Shown piece after piece: positions 16,810 through 26,000 of a stretch of DNA of 64,000 bases (positions are counted from its first letter, which is position 1; each line of letters begins with the position of its first letter). Where the stretch lies: assembly GCF_946481145.1 (NCBI RefSeq), contig NZ_CAMLMJ010000017.1, positions 1 to 64,000 of the forward strand. The letters are read 5' to 3'. The stretch comes from an uncultured Sediminibacterium sp. (GTDB lineage Bacteria; Bacteroidota; Bacteroidia; Chitinophagales; Chitinophagaceae). Both the position numbers and the translations under genes were made by a program. The notes beneath the pieces were generated by a model. It had not been told where the DNA came from, ran no database searches, and saw nothing but the letters and a program-made list of their open reading frames with translations.

Positions 16810-18714
16810 ATGGAACTACTTTACTTGTGGCTTGATAACTTCCGGAATATTCAGGAACAAGGCTTTGATTTCAGCAGCGAAATAACATTTTCCATAAAAA
16901 AGTTGGAAACAAAAAATGGTATCAAATACATTGATCTAAGCCTGTCTTTAAATCCCAACTATATTCCTCTTTTCCCGGAAAATATTGTCAATATTACGGG
17001 GATTGTGGGAGCAAATGCATCCGGCAAGACCAACCTTATGGATGGGATAAAACTCTTAGCTGGAAGAATGATGGACATTGCCAGTGGACTTTTCTTCTGT
17101 GTTTTAAACCATAAAACCAACACAATCGAAACCTACTATTATGAAAGTGGTGGCGTTAAAAGAGCACAGCCCCTGCATGTTACTATCCAATCAGATGATG
17201 ACCTGAATAATAAATTCAATGTTAACCAAGCTGTAGGTTACCCCATTGATCGTTACAATATGATTTCAAATAGCATCACACTCTTTGAAGACAACCAGTT
17301 CCCTGTAAGTCCATTGTGCTATTTGTCAAACTCTTTTGATAATAGAAACGAAACATTGTATACCGGCATACATAATCTATCAACAAATGCTAGGCTTGAA
17401 TCATTTTTCAAATCCACACTTGAATCCAAATCAGAAAATAAGGAAAGTATTCCTTCAGCCCCCTATTCAGAGAGCTATCACAGAAAAGAATTAAGAACCC
17501 TGCTGAGTTTTATTGCATTAGCTCGGAACAACGGGACTACAGAATTACCAGATATCCCTCAATCCTTGATTATTGAATTCAATTTTAACGAACTTGAATA
17601 CCTGCGCGACAACTTTTCCTTAACATCCTCCCTATTTCAGTTTAATGACTTAGAACTTGTTCACAACAATGCAATAGAGGCCATTCAAAGTGAAATTGAA
17701 CCAAAGGAAAAAATTTATAATTTAATTGTTCTTTGCTCCTTTTATTATGCACTTAGATGGGACATTTTTAAGCCCCACCGCATTGGTGCTACTCAAATTC
17801 AAGAAAAGATCAAGCAGTTTTCGCAAATTAGAATTGGGAAGTTTCTTTTCGAGGAAATATATAACTTCTTACATCCAATTTCTCTAAATCCACTTAATAA
17901 TAAGAGCAATACCCTGGAATATCTTTTGGGTGAAAAAATGAAGCTAGCGATTAACCAAATTAGTCTTATCGCTGAGCAGAATATAAGCAATCCTTTGCGC
18001 TTTCGCGTAAAGATTGAAGAAGAGTTATGGTCATTTCTAAACCTGATTTTTTCCTTCCGCTACCTCGAACCAAGTAGTTTTATGGATTACAAATGGGAAA
18101 ATCTAAGTTCAGGACAGGAAGCATTTTTTCTGCAGTTTGGAAGGTTGAATGAAATTAAAAACGATATAACCAAAAAAATGTTCTGGTTATTGATCGATGA
18201 AGGAGATTTATATTTTCATCCCCAGTGGCAGAAAAGCTATATCGAACACCTGTTCAAATTCATTACTTTAATATTTCCGGACAAAAAAGTTCAGATATTT
18301 ATTACCAGTCACTCCCCTTTTATCGCTTCAGATTTACCTCGTTCAAATTTGATTTTTTTAAAGCGAGGTTCTCAAAACAAATGCGAAGTCACAGATATCG
18401 CTACTCAAAAGCTCACATTTGGGGCCAATATTCATATGCTTTACACTGACTCCTTTTTTCTGGATTCAGTTGTTGGCAGTTTTGCGCAAAAAAAAATACA
18501 GGAATTTATCAACTGGGCCACAGATAAAAATTCACCACCCGATGATGACGGTAATAAACAGAAATTTATTAATCTTATTGGGGAACCAATTATTTCGGCC
18601 AAATTATTAGAACTGTATGCAATTAAAATGGGGAAAAACTTCGAACTCACTCAATTATTAGTTCTAAGAAATAAAATAGAGGCCCGGATTACTGAAATAA
18701 AAAGAGATAAATGA
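16810..18714 (+). CDS. PtuA-like AAA/ABC-type ATPase of a Septu-like system
   Basis: A 634-residue SMC/RecF-like ATPase. Walker A is GANASGKTN (about 67-75), the ABC signature NLSSGQEAF is at about 430-438, Walker B is FWLLIDEGDLYFHPQWQ at about 458-474, and a switch motif ITSHSPF lies near 497. The first residues, MELLYLWLDNFRNIQEQGF, give the typical N-terminal strand of AAA_15/AAA_21 proteins, so ATG 16810 is preferred over a GTG start at 16762. The last 4 bases (ATGA) overlap the HNH gene. ATPase plus HNH nuclease is the Septu (PtuA-PtuB) arrangement, and the same pair occurs as retron effectors; no reverse transcriptase is present here. Alternative: an unrelated OLD-like ATPase, less likely because there is no Toprim domain. 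Confidence 0.8.
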   Translation: MELLYLWLDNFRNIQEQGFDFSSEITFSIKKLETKNGIKYIDLSLSLNPNYIPLFPENIVNITGIVGANASGKTNLMDGIKLLAGRMMDIASGLFFCVLNHKTNTIETYYYESGGVKRAQPLHVTIQSDDDLNNKFNVNQAVGYPIDRYNMISNSITLFEDNQFPVSPLCYLSNSFDNRNETLYTGIHNLSTNARLESFFKSTLESKSENKESIPSAPYSESYHRKELRTLLSFIALARNNGTTELPDIPQSLIIEFNFNELEYLRDNFSLTSSLFQFNDLELVHNNAIEAIQSEIEPKEKIYNLIVLCSFYYALRWDIFKPHRIGATQIQEKIKQFSQIRIGKFLFEEIYNFLHPISLNPLNNKSNTLEYLLGEKMKLAINQISLIAEQNISNPLRFRVKIEEELWSFLNLIFSFRYLEPSSFMDYKWENLSSGQEAFFLQFGRLNEIKNDITKKMFWLLIDEGDLYFHPQWQKSYIEHLFKFITLIFPDKKVQIFITSHSPFIASDLPRSNLIFLKRGSQNKCEVTDIATQKLTFGANIHMLYTDSFFLDSVVGSFAQKKIQEFINWATDKNSPPDDDGNKQKFINLIGEPIISAKLLELYAIKMGKNFELTQLLVLRNKIEARITEIKRDK

Positions 18715-19664
18715 TTCAGATTAAAGATACTACAACCAGAAGACTAAATGATATATGTGAGGCACATTATTTAGGTGTAGAGAATATTGTGACAGGCAAA
18801 CTAGATCAGCTCACTTCTTTTCCAAAAGTGTTAAAGGAATACCTTAAACAGGATGGTAAACTAAAACAAATCATTACTGCATTACCCGGAGATATGGCAA
18901 AGCTTGAAACAGAAATCAAGTTATGTGCAAAATCAAAGAATATTAAGAATCTGAATGGACATTTAAAACGCGTCTTTGATTATAAAAGATTCAGAAGTAA
19001 AGAAACACTGAATTATAACGCGTATCATTTAAGTGTCGCTTTAGATGTAAAAGTTTGCCCATATTGTAACCGACAATACACATTCACTACTATCGACACC
19101 GCCGGTGATTATACCAGACCTGAATTCGATCATTTTTTGTCCCAAAGCAATCATGCATTATTCTGCCTGTCCTTTTACAACCTAATCCCAAGCTGTTCAA
19201 TTTGCAATTCAAGGCTAAAACATAATAAAAAATTCAGCCTCAAGAACCATTTTCACCCTTACCTGAACAGTTTCGGTAAAGATGCAGTTTTTAATTATGC
19301 TCCTGTAGATTACAATTCTACAATAGGACTTGCATCAAATCTGACTGTTTTTTTAGAATTAAAAGAAGATGCAGTTCATAAGGAGAAAATCAAAAAAAAT
19401 ATTGAGGTATTCCGATTAAATCAAATTTATTGTGGCCACGCAGATTATGTGAGTGAAATTATTAGGAAGTTCTATATAACAAATGCTGATTATTTGAAAA
19501 CATTGTACAACACTTTTCCAAATATCGGATCAAAAGAAGAATTGTATAGAATTGCATTTGGCAACTATTTTCATGAAGATGACCATGAAAAACGAGTGCT
19601 TGCAAAATTAACGTATGATATTGCCAAACGGTTGAAACTACTTGAGTATCTCGAAAGCCTTTAA
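18711..19664 (+). CDS. PtuB-like HNH endonuclease of a Septu-like system
   Basis: A 317-residue protein. A helical N-terminal part (1-110) precedes an HNH nuclease with zinc-knuckle cysteines: VCPYCN (C116, C119), RPEFDHFL (D140-H141, catalytic strand), FYNLIPSCSICN (N157; C162, C165) and RLKHNK. The core matches the HNH pattern of PtuB. It is longer than many PtuB proteins, with extra sequence on both sides of the HNH core. It overlaps the ATPase gene by 4 bp, so translation is coupled. In Septu the nuclease is thought to be held in complex with PtuA until phage infection; that role is inferred from the family. Confidence 0.8.
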   Translation: MIQIKDTTTRRLNDICEAHYLGVENIVTGKLDQLTSFPKVLKEYLKQDGKLKQIITALPGDMAKLETEIKLCAKSKNIKNLNGHLKRVFDYKRFRSKETLNYNAYHLSVALDVKVCPYCNRQYTFTTIDTAGDYTRPEFDHFLSQSNHALFCLSFYNLIPSCSICNSRLKHNKKFSLKNHFHPYLNSFGKDAVFNYAPVDYNSTIGLASNLTVFLELKEDAVHKEKIKKNIEVFRLNQIYCGHADYVSEIIRKFYITNADYLKTLYNTFPNIGSKEELYRIAFGNYFHEDDHEKRVLAKLTYDIAKRLKLLEYLESL

Positions 19665-20096
19665 AGGCTTATTCTTTTAATTATAAACAAAGAAATAAAA
19701 AATCCCTTTCGAGACATTCATCGTCATAATATAAAATCTGCCAGAAACTTCAAAACACGCAATTAGTAGTGCAGATAGTCATGCGGATATTGATTTTACA
19801 AAAAAGCAAGAGGACGAAATTCAAAAAGTAATTGCTAAGGTTAATTTGGAGCATAAAGATTTAAATTGAAACTAAGCACAATTGTTAAGGGGATTTTTAG
19901 AGCCTACTACTCATTTAAGTACATTTCGATTATCCTTTCTACATAATGAACAAAATATCCCTGGAAATTGGGGTAAAGAAACCCTTTACTTGGATTTACT
20001 ATCGTGCACTACTAGGACTGCAATCAGGACTCCAAATCTATGAAGCTCAACACAATCGAGTCAGCAATAGTATGCAGAAGTACAAAATTAGGCTTA
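19665..20096. other. Island right-end intergenic stretch with coding remnant
   Basis: AT-rich sequence after the HNH gene. A plus-strand frame at 19735-19869 reads about 44 codons to a stop, with a polar, helical tail (DIDFTKKQEDEIQKVIAKVN), and has a stop just upstream of it and no start. This looks like the 3' end of a lost gene. Another frame at 19946-20164 runs through the attachment-site copies and is probably not a gene. Confidence 0.35.
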
Positions 20097-20138
20097 CTCC
20101 CCCTACAGCTTTGAAGCCACTTTTTAACAAGGTGGCTT
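20097..20138 (+). other. Second attachment-site fragment with terminator
   Basis: CTCCCCCTACAGCTTT (20097-20112) is identical to 10489-10504, the 3' end of the tRNA-like RNA. A hairpin follows directly: AAGCCAC (20114-20120), 11-nt loop, GTGGCTT (20132-20138), then TTTT. The element therefore keeps the plan of RNA 3' end plus terminator but with an unrelated terminator. It suggests an older, separate integration event. Confidence 0.65.
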
Positions 20139-20158
20139 TTTTTATGTTTTATAATGAA

Positions 20159-20204
20159 CTATAGCTAACTGTCCACCTCAGGCGGATTCGATCCCTCCCC
20201 CTAC
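20159..20204 (+). other. Third attachment-site copy (right end), degenerate RNA 3' end
   Basis: CTATAGCTAACTG (20159-20171) and TTCGATCCCTCCCCCTAC (20187-20204) match the left end exactly. The intervening bases (TCCACCTCAGGCGGA) differ and destroy the T-stem, since GCGGA cannot pair with CCTCC. This copy is therefore not a working RNA 3' end but a displaced or foreign version left by integration. Confidence 0.7.
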
Positions 20205-20333
20205 TACTTTTTACGTAACCTGCCTTGTATTATCCTTATCAGGCGATTTTGTTTTATAAATCAAAGCCGGCCAGGCAACAAATAGAGATCATCAGCTTGA
20301 ACTAGGCCTTTATATTTAAGTGTAGCCCTCGAA

Positions 20334-20373
20334 CTTAACTTTTGGAATGTTCTAGAACATTCCAAAAGTTAAG
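20334..20373. repeat. Perfect 40-bp palindrome at the right island end
   Basis: Every base from 20334 to 20373 matches its reverse complement, with no spacer (left half starts CTTAACTTTTGGAATGTT, centre CTAG at 20352-20355). A diverged copy lies at 10605-10642 at the left island end. It is also 77 bp before the HigA-like start, so an operator role is possible. Conservation of the outer arms at both ends argues for a recombination or element-linked role. Confidence 0.85.
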
Positions 20374-20449
20374 ATGCACTAAATCAACATGTTATAATAA
20401 ATCTTTATACTAACCAATATTATTTAAACATTTTTGCTTAGTTTTGAAT

Positions 20450-20920
20450 ATGGAAAAAATCGACCTTCTAAAAGGGGTTCATCCTGGTGCATTTCTAGAT
20501 AGGGAACTGGATAAACGCGCTATTAAACCGGGCCCGTTTGCACTTTCGTTGGGGGAATACCCACAAACGCTAAATGCAATCATGAAAACAAGGCGCGGAA
20601 TGAATACACCACTTTCTTTAAAAATCGAAAAAGCTTTGGGACTTCCGGAAGGTTTCTTAATGACCTTACAGATATTTTATGAAATAAGGATGGAAAAGAA
20701 GAAAACCAATAGCCGCTTCAAACCCGACCTTGCTAAGTTTCGTAAAGGACTATTTTGGGATACCGATATAAATTCCATTGATTGGATTACCCAAAAAGAA
20801 GCCATTCTCAATAGAATTAAAGAACGTGGTAATCAGGACGAAATTAAAGCGATCGAGGAATTTTATTCCAGCCTGAACCTCAAAGAAGCATCACTTCCAA
20901 AAATAAATTTGGCCGGTTAA
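20450..20920 (+). CDS. HigA-like HTH protein with DUF6922-like tail
   Basis: A 156-residue protein. The N-terminal half (about 8-80) resembles the XRE/HigA antidote family: KGVHPGAFLDRELDKR, then PQTLNAIMKTRRGMNT, then KIEKALGLPEGFLM. The C-terminal part carries LFWDTDINSIDWITQKEAIL followed by NRIKERGNQDEIKAIEEFY, a pattern I associate with DUF6922 proteins of Bacteroidota, which often sit next to AbiEii-type toxins. No toxin gene lies on either side here. ATG 20450 is preferred to a TTG 6 bp upstream. It lies just outside the island repeats, so it may belong to an older remnant. It probably binds DNA; the target is unknown. Confidence 0.65.
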   Translation: MEKIDLLKGVHPGAFLDRELDKRAIKPGPFALSLGEYPQTLNAIMKTRRGMNTPLSLKIEKALGLPEGFLMTLQIFYEIRMEKKKTNSRFKPDLAKFRKGLFWDTDINSIDWITQKEAILNRIKERGNQDEIKAIEEFYSSLNLKEASLPKINLAG

Positions 20921-20940
20921 AATCTCTGTTGTTAACTTTG

Positions 20941-20955
20941 CTTAACAGCGTTAGA
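20941..20955 (+). promoter_or_regulatory. Putative TetR operator, copy 1
   Basis: CTTAACAGCGTTAGA, 21 bp before the tetR start. The same imperfect palindrome (CTTAACA-N2-GTTAGA) occurs twice before the efflux genes. Its position suggests that the regulator represses itself. Confidence 0.6.
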
Positions 20956-20975
20956 TTTTTTACGTTGATTAACAA

Positions 20976-21575
20976 GTGGGAAGCAAAGACCGTATACAGA
21001 AAATTAAAGAAGATACCAGGCACAATATTTTAAGTGCCAGTCTCGACATCGTGAAAGAAGAAGGTTGGGCTGCTCTTAGTATGCGGAAAATTGCGGAAAA
21101 AATTGATTATACCGCCCCTATTATTTATGAGTATTTCAGTAATAAAGATGCCATTTTAAAGGAGTTAACACGTATAGGTTTTGTAAAACTTGCCGCTAAA
21201 ATGGAGGAAGCCCGGCAACTAAGCACTTCCCCCGAAGGACAGTTAGAAGCAATGTGGCTCTCCTATTGGAATTTCGCCTTTGAATATAAGGAGCTATACC
21301 AGGTAATGTATGGAGTGGAAATGAACTGTTGTGCGGCTGAAAACGGTTGTTCCGATTATGCCAAACCAATGAACATGCTTTGGGATAAAATCGAAGAAAT
21401 AACCCCTCCGGAAAGAAGATCTGAAGAATACATCGACCGTAAGTATTATACATTCTGGAGTGTGGTGCATGGTCTGATTTCCATCAACCTAACCAACCAA
21501 ATTACCAGACAGGAACTGAATAAAGAAGTATTGCGGGATGCAATCACAGGTATTATTACTTCTATTAAAAACTAA
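20976..21575 (+). CDS. TetR/AcrR family transcriptional regulator
   Basis: A 199-residue repressor. The N-terminal HTH is visible: RHNILSASLDIVKEEGWAAL, then MRKIAEKIDYTAPIIYEYFSNKDAIL, the characteristic TetR helix-turn-helix. The C-terminal helices form the ligand pocket. The start is GTG at 20976; no in-frame ATG occurs upstream before a stop. It precedes the RND pump genes on the same strand by 199 bp, and repeated operator-like words lie before both, so it is very likely the local repressor of the pump, released by a pump substrate. The inducer is unknown. Confidence 0.88.
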   Translation: MGSKDRIQKIKEDTRHNILSASLDIVKEEGWAALSMRKIAEKIDYTAPIIYEYFSNKDAILKELTRIGFVKLAAKMEEARQLSTSPEGQLEAMWLSYWNFAFEYKELYQVMYGVEMNCCAAENGCSDYAKPMNMLWDKIEEITPPERRSEEYIDRKYYTFWSVVHGLISINLTNQITRQELNKEVLRDAITGIITSIKN

Positions 21576-21665
21576 ATAAAACACAAGCAACTTAAACAAG
21601 TAAACAAAAACAAATCCAGTATTCAAAGAGGATAGTACAGAAGTACTATTTTTTTAAACCGATTA

Positions 21666-21680
21666 CTTAACAACGTTAGA
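21666..21680 (+). promoter_or_regulatory. Putative TetR operator, copy 2
   Basis: CTTAACAACGTTAGA, 95 bp before the membrane-fusion-protein gene. It differs from copy 1 by one base. Confidence 0.6.
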
Positions 21681-21745
21681 TTATTTATCGTTGTTTTTTT
21701 AAACAAAATCAAACAGCCTGAAAACTGTTTTTTTAACCACAATTA

Positions 21746-21760
21746 CTTAACACTGTTAGA
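21746..21760 (+). promoter_or_regulatory. Putative TetR operator, copy 3
   Basis: CTTAACACTGTTAGA, 15 bp before the start of the membrane-fusion-protein gene and exactly 80 bp after copy 2. A repressor bound here would block transcription of the pump operon. Confidence 0.6.
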
Positions 21761-21774
21761 AAAGTTAACCAATT

Positions 21775-22920
21775 ATGAAGAAACTCACTATTTATTTGCT
21801 CTATGCTGCAGTATTATATTTTGCCAGTTGTGCAGGTAATGCAGGAAATCAACAAGCGCCACCACCGCCACCTGCACTTCCAGTTGTACAGCTCGAAACC
21901 GGCTCCAGCACTAGCTGGCAATCTTATCCTGCTACTATAGAAGGAACTGCGAATGTTGATATTCGCCCACAGGTAAGCGGCTTTCTAGAAAAAATTTATG
22001 TTGAAGAAGGCGCCTGGGTTAACCAGGGACAACCACTATTTCGCATTAATGCCAAAGAATACAGTCAATATAGTCAAACAGCCGATGCTAATATTCAAAT
22101 TACAAAAGCTACTGTTGAAAAAGCCCAGGTAGAAGTAGACAGATTGATTCCACTTGTGGCAGGCAAGGTAATTTCAGAAGTACAGTTAAAAACCGCTAAA
22201 GCAATTTTAAATGAAGCACGCGCGGCACACACACAAGCTATCAGCGGAAAGAACAGTGCAGAAATTACACTCGGCTATACATTAATAACCGCTCCGGTAA
22301 GTGGTTATATCGGACATATCAACTTTAAACAAGGCAGCCTGATCGGACGAGGAGAATCACTACCCCTTACCAGTCTTTCAGCCGTGGAAAACATACACGC
22401 ATACTTTAGCATGAGTGAAAAAGATTTCCTGCATTTTTTTGCTGATGTGGAAGGCCGCAATATTGAAGATAAAATAGAAAAACTGCCGCCTGTTGAACTT
22501 CAACTGGCAGATAATACAATTTATAAAGACAAAGGAAAAGTACAACTGGTGCAAGGTGAATTCGACCGCTCAACGGGCAGTATTTTATTTCGCGCAAAAT
22601 TTGTCAACAAAGAAAAAATATTGCGTGCAGGTATCAGCGGAAGAATACGCATCCCTTTCCTGCTGAAAGATAAACTACTTGTACCACAAGAAAGCACATT
22701 TGAACTTCAAGACAAAGTTTTTGTATTTGCCCTTGGAGACAGCAATAAAGTTGCCGGAAAACTAATAACAGTAGTTGGAAAAAGCGGAAATAACTATATC
22801 GTTGAAAAAGGTGTATCAAAAGGCGAAACCATTGTTTACAGCGGCATACAGCGACTAAGAGATGGTGCGGTAATAACCCCGCAAAAAATTTCGCTGGATA
22901 GTATACTTGCTGCGCGTTAG
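21775..22920 (+). CDS. RND efflux periplasmic adaptor (membrane fusion protein), lipoprotein
   Basis: A 381-residue AcrA/MexA-type adaptor linking the inner-membrane pump to the outer-membrane channel. It starts with a lipoprotein signal with lipobox YFASC (Cys near residue 19). Next come a Pro-rich linker, a lipoyl half-motif (VDIRPQVSGFLEKIYVEEGA), an alpha-hairpin (about 90-165), the second lipoyl half (ITAPVSGYIGHINFKQGSLI) and a beta-barrel and membrane-proximal domain. It is the first gene of a three-gene operon with the RND pump and channel. Two operator-like words lie directly upstream. Confidence 0.9.
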   Translation: MKKLTIYLLYAAVLYFASCAGNAGNQQAPPPPPALPVVQLETGSSTSWQSYPATIEGTANVDIRPQVSGFLEKIYVEEGAWVNQGQPLFRINAKEYSQYSQTADANIQITKATVEKAQVEVDRLIPLVAGKVISEVQLKTAKAILNEARAAHTQAISGKNSAEITLGYTLITAPVSGYIGHINFKQGSLIGRGESLPLTSLSAVENIHAYFSMSEKDFLHFFADVEGRNIEDKIEKLPPVELQLADNTIYKDKGKVQLVQGEFDRSTGSILFRAKFVNKEKILRAGISGRIRIPFLLKDKLLVPQESTFELQDKVFVFALGDSNKVAGKLITVVGKSGNNYIVEKGVSKGETIVYSGIQRLRDGAVITPQKISLDSILAAR

Positions 22921-23023
22921 GAATAGCCAGTTCAAAGATTTATCACAGGTTTTAAGACAATTTTTTACAGCCAAAAACGCTGCAGGATGGCTATTGCCTA
23001 CCTCAACCACATAACAATATTTT

Positions 23024-26000
23024 ATGTTACAAAAATTCATTAAACGCCCTGTACTTTCCACAGTAATATCCATATTGCTGGTTCTATTGGGCATTGTTTC
23101 CCTTTCCAAATTACCAATTACACAGTTTCCTGATATTGCCCCACCGGCAGTACTGGTAACTGCAGCATATCCGGGTGCAAGCGCAGAAGTAGTGGCACGA
23201 TCAGTAGCCACACCACTGGAAGAAGCCATCAACGGTGTGGAGAACATGACTTACATGACTTCCAATAGCAACAACGACGGTACCATGACACTCAGTGTGT
23301 TTTTTACTGCCGGAACAGATCCGGATATCGCTTCCGTTAACGTACAAAACCGTGTTGCTAAAGCCAGTAGCCTGATACCCACTGAAGTTTTACAGGCAGG
23401 TATTTCCACCCAAAAACAACAGAATAGTATCATCATGGCTATTGCCATCTATTCAGACGGAACTTATGATGAAACATTTCTACAGAACTATGCTAAAATC
23501 AATATTGTTCCGGAAATACAACGTGTACATGGGGTTGGACAGGCTACCATCTTTGGTACAAAAGATTATGCAATGCGTATCTGGCTTAAACCAGACAGGT
23601 TAAGCAGCTACGGCCTTTCTGCACAGGATGTACTCAACGCCATCAGGGAACAGAATCTTGAAGCTGCGCCAGGTAAATTCGGCGAAGGCAGTAAAGAATC
23701 TTTCGAATATGTGATTAAATACAAAGGAAAACTCAGCAACAGCGAAGAATATGAGAACATTATCCTGAAATCAAATATCGACGGATCAATGATACGCCTG
23801 AAAGATGTTGCGAAGATAGGGCTTGGTTCTTTTAATTATACTACTGAAGCTAAAGTAGACAAAGGCCCCTCAACCGGTGTATTGATTTATCAGACAGCGG
23901 GATCTAATGCAAATGAAATCCTGACCGAAGTAAACCGTATAATGGAGCGCATTAAAAAAGATTTACCCAAAGGCGTAAAAACTTTTGTTCCTTATTCTTC
24001 CAAAGAATTTTTAGACGCATCTATTGATAAAGTAAAACAAACACTTCTTGAAGCCTTTATACTTGTCTTCATTGTAGTGTTCCTCTTCCTGCAGGATTTA
24101 CGTTCTACACTCATTCCGGCAATTGCAGTACCCGTAGCCATTTTAGGTACTTTCTTTTTTATGCAGCTTTTTGGCTTTACCATCAATCTATTAACACTCT
24201 TTGCACTTATACTTGCCATCGGTATCGTAGTAGATGATGCGATAGTGGTAGTGGAAGCGGTACATACTAAAATGGCAACGGAACACCTTCCTGCCAGGGC
24301 AGCTACACTTAAAAGTATGGGCGAAATTTCCGGTGCTATCATTTCCATTACACTGGTAATGGCCGCTGTGTTTGTGCCGGTAGGATTTATGCAGGGACCA
24401 GCAGGTATATTTTATAAGCAGTTTGCATTTACACTGGCAATCGCCATCCTTATATCTGCCGTAAATGCACTTACACTTAGCCCGGCTTTATCAGCTCTCC
24501 TCCTTAAAAGCAACCATACCACTCCCGGTAAACAAAAAGGAATCAAAGCCAGGTTTTTTGGCGCTTTCAATGCAGGATTTGAAAACCTGACTAACCGATA
24601 CAGTAATTCCTTACGCTTCCTTGTAAAAACAAAATGGGTAGCACTTACCGGTCTGGTATTAATTACTGCTGTTACGGTCATATTGGTAAAAAGAACACCT
24701 ACCGGTTTTATTCCAACTGAAGACCAGAGTATTTTTCTCTATTCACTTAACATGCCCCCGGGTTCTTCACTGGAACGTACCAAAAAAGAAATGATAAAAG
24801 TTGACAGCATTATTGCTACCGTTGAAGGTGTTGAAAAATCGTACAGTGTAGCGGGAATGAATATTATTACCAACGCTTCAAGTCCGATTAACGGTCTGGC
24901 ATTTATTAAACTGAAAAAACCTGGTACAAGAGGGGCTAATGAAGATATTAATGCCATACTTGGTGAAGTAAACCAGAAACTATCTGTTATTTCTGCGGCT
25001 GATCTTTTCACTTTCACACTACCAACCGTACAAGGTTTCGGTAATACCAATGGATTTGAGTTGATTCTTCAGGACAGAGCAGGTGGTAAACTTGAAGATT
25101 TAAGCGCTACTGCCAATGGCTTCATCGGTGAACTGATGAAAAGGCCCGAGATCATGTATGCCTTTACCACTTTCAATACAGGCAACCCGCAGTACAAACT
25201 GACTATTGATGAAGAAAAAACAAAACAGTTTGGCGTATCCATCAGTGACTTGCTCCAAACATTTCAAACATTTTATGGAAGTCTTCAGGCAGGCGATTTC
25301 AACAAATTCGGGAAACAGTATAAAGTTATCTTACAATCAGATATCAGTTATCGGCTCGATCCTGCAACATTGGAAAACGTACAGGTAAAAAACAACCTGG
25401 GAGAAATGGTTCCTGTAACCACACTCGTTACGCTTGAAAAAGTATACGGTCCTGAAACGGTTACAAGAAATAATCTGTTTAATGCTGTAACAATCAATGG
25501 TGTACCAAAACCTGGTTTTAGCTCAGGTCAGGCGCTAAAAGCTATTGAGGAAACAGCAGCAATGTATCTTCCAAGAGGCTATGCGTTTGAATGGGGTGGA
25601 TTAACGCGTGAAGAACAACAATCGGGCTCTCAGACTACTTTGATCTTTTTGATGTCTGTAATTTTTGTGTACTTCCTGCTGGCTGCCCAATATGAAAGTT
25701 ACCTGCTTCCATTTGCAGTGATATTATCCGTACCAACTGGATTATTGGGTGTATTTGCTTTCATCGGTCTCGCAGGAATTGAAAACAATATTTATGTACA
25801 GGTTGGACTAATTATGCTTATTGGATTATTAGCAAAGAATGCTATCCTAATTGTAGAATATGCAGTACAAAGAAGAAAAGCAGGACTGTCAATTGCACAT
25901 GCAGCTATTGAAGCCTCCCGACTGCGTTTGCGTCCGATTCTGATGACATCATTTGCATTTATTGTTGGACTTATCCCGCTATTAACGGCAAAAGGAGCTT

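Noticed and set aside
16810..19664. Retron with PtuAB effectors
   Set aside because: No reverse transcriptase gene and no msr-msd-like structured region lies nearby.
19946..20164. 72-codon frame across the right attachment copies
   Set aside because: It reads through repeated RNA 3'-end sequence and a terminator hairpin, so it is probably not a gene.
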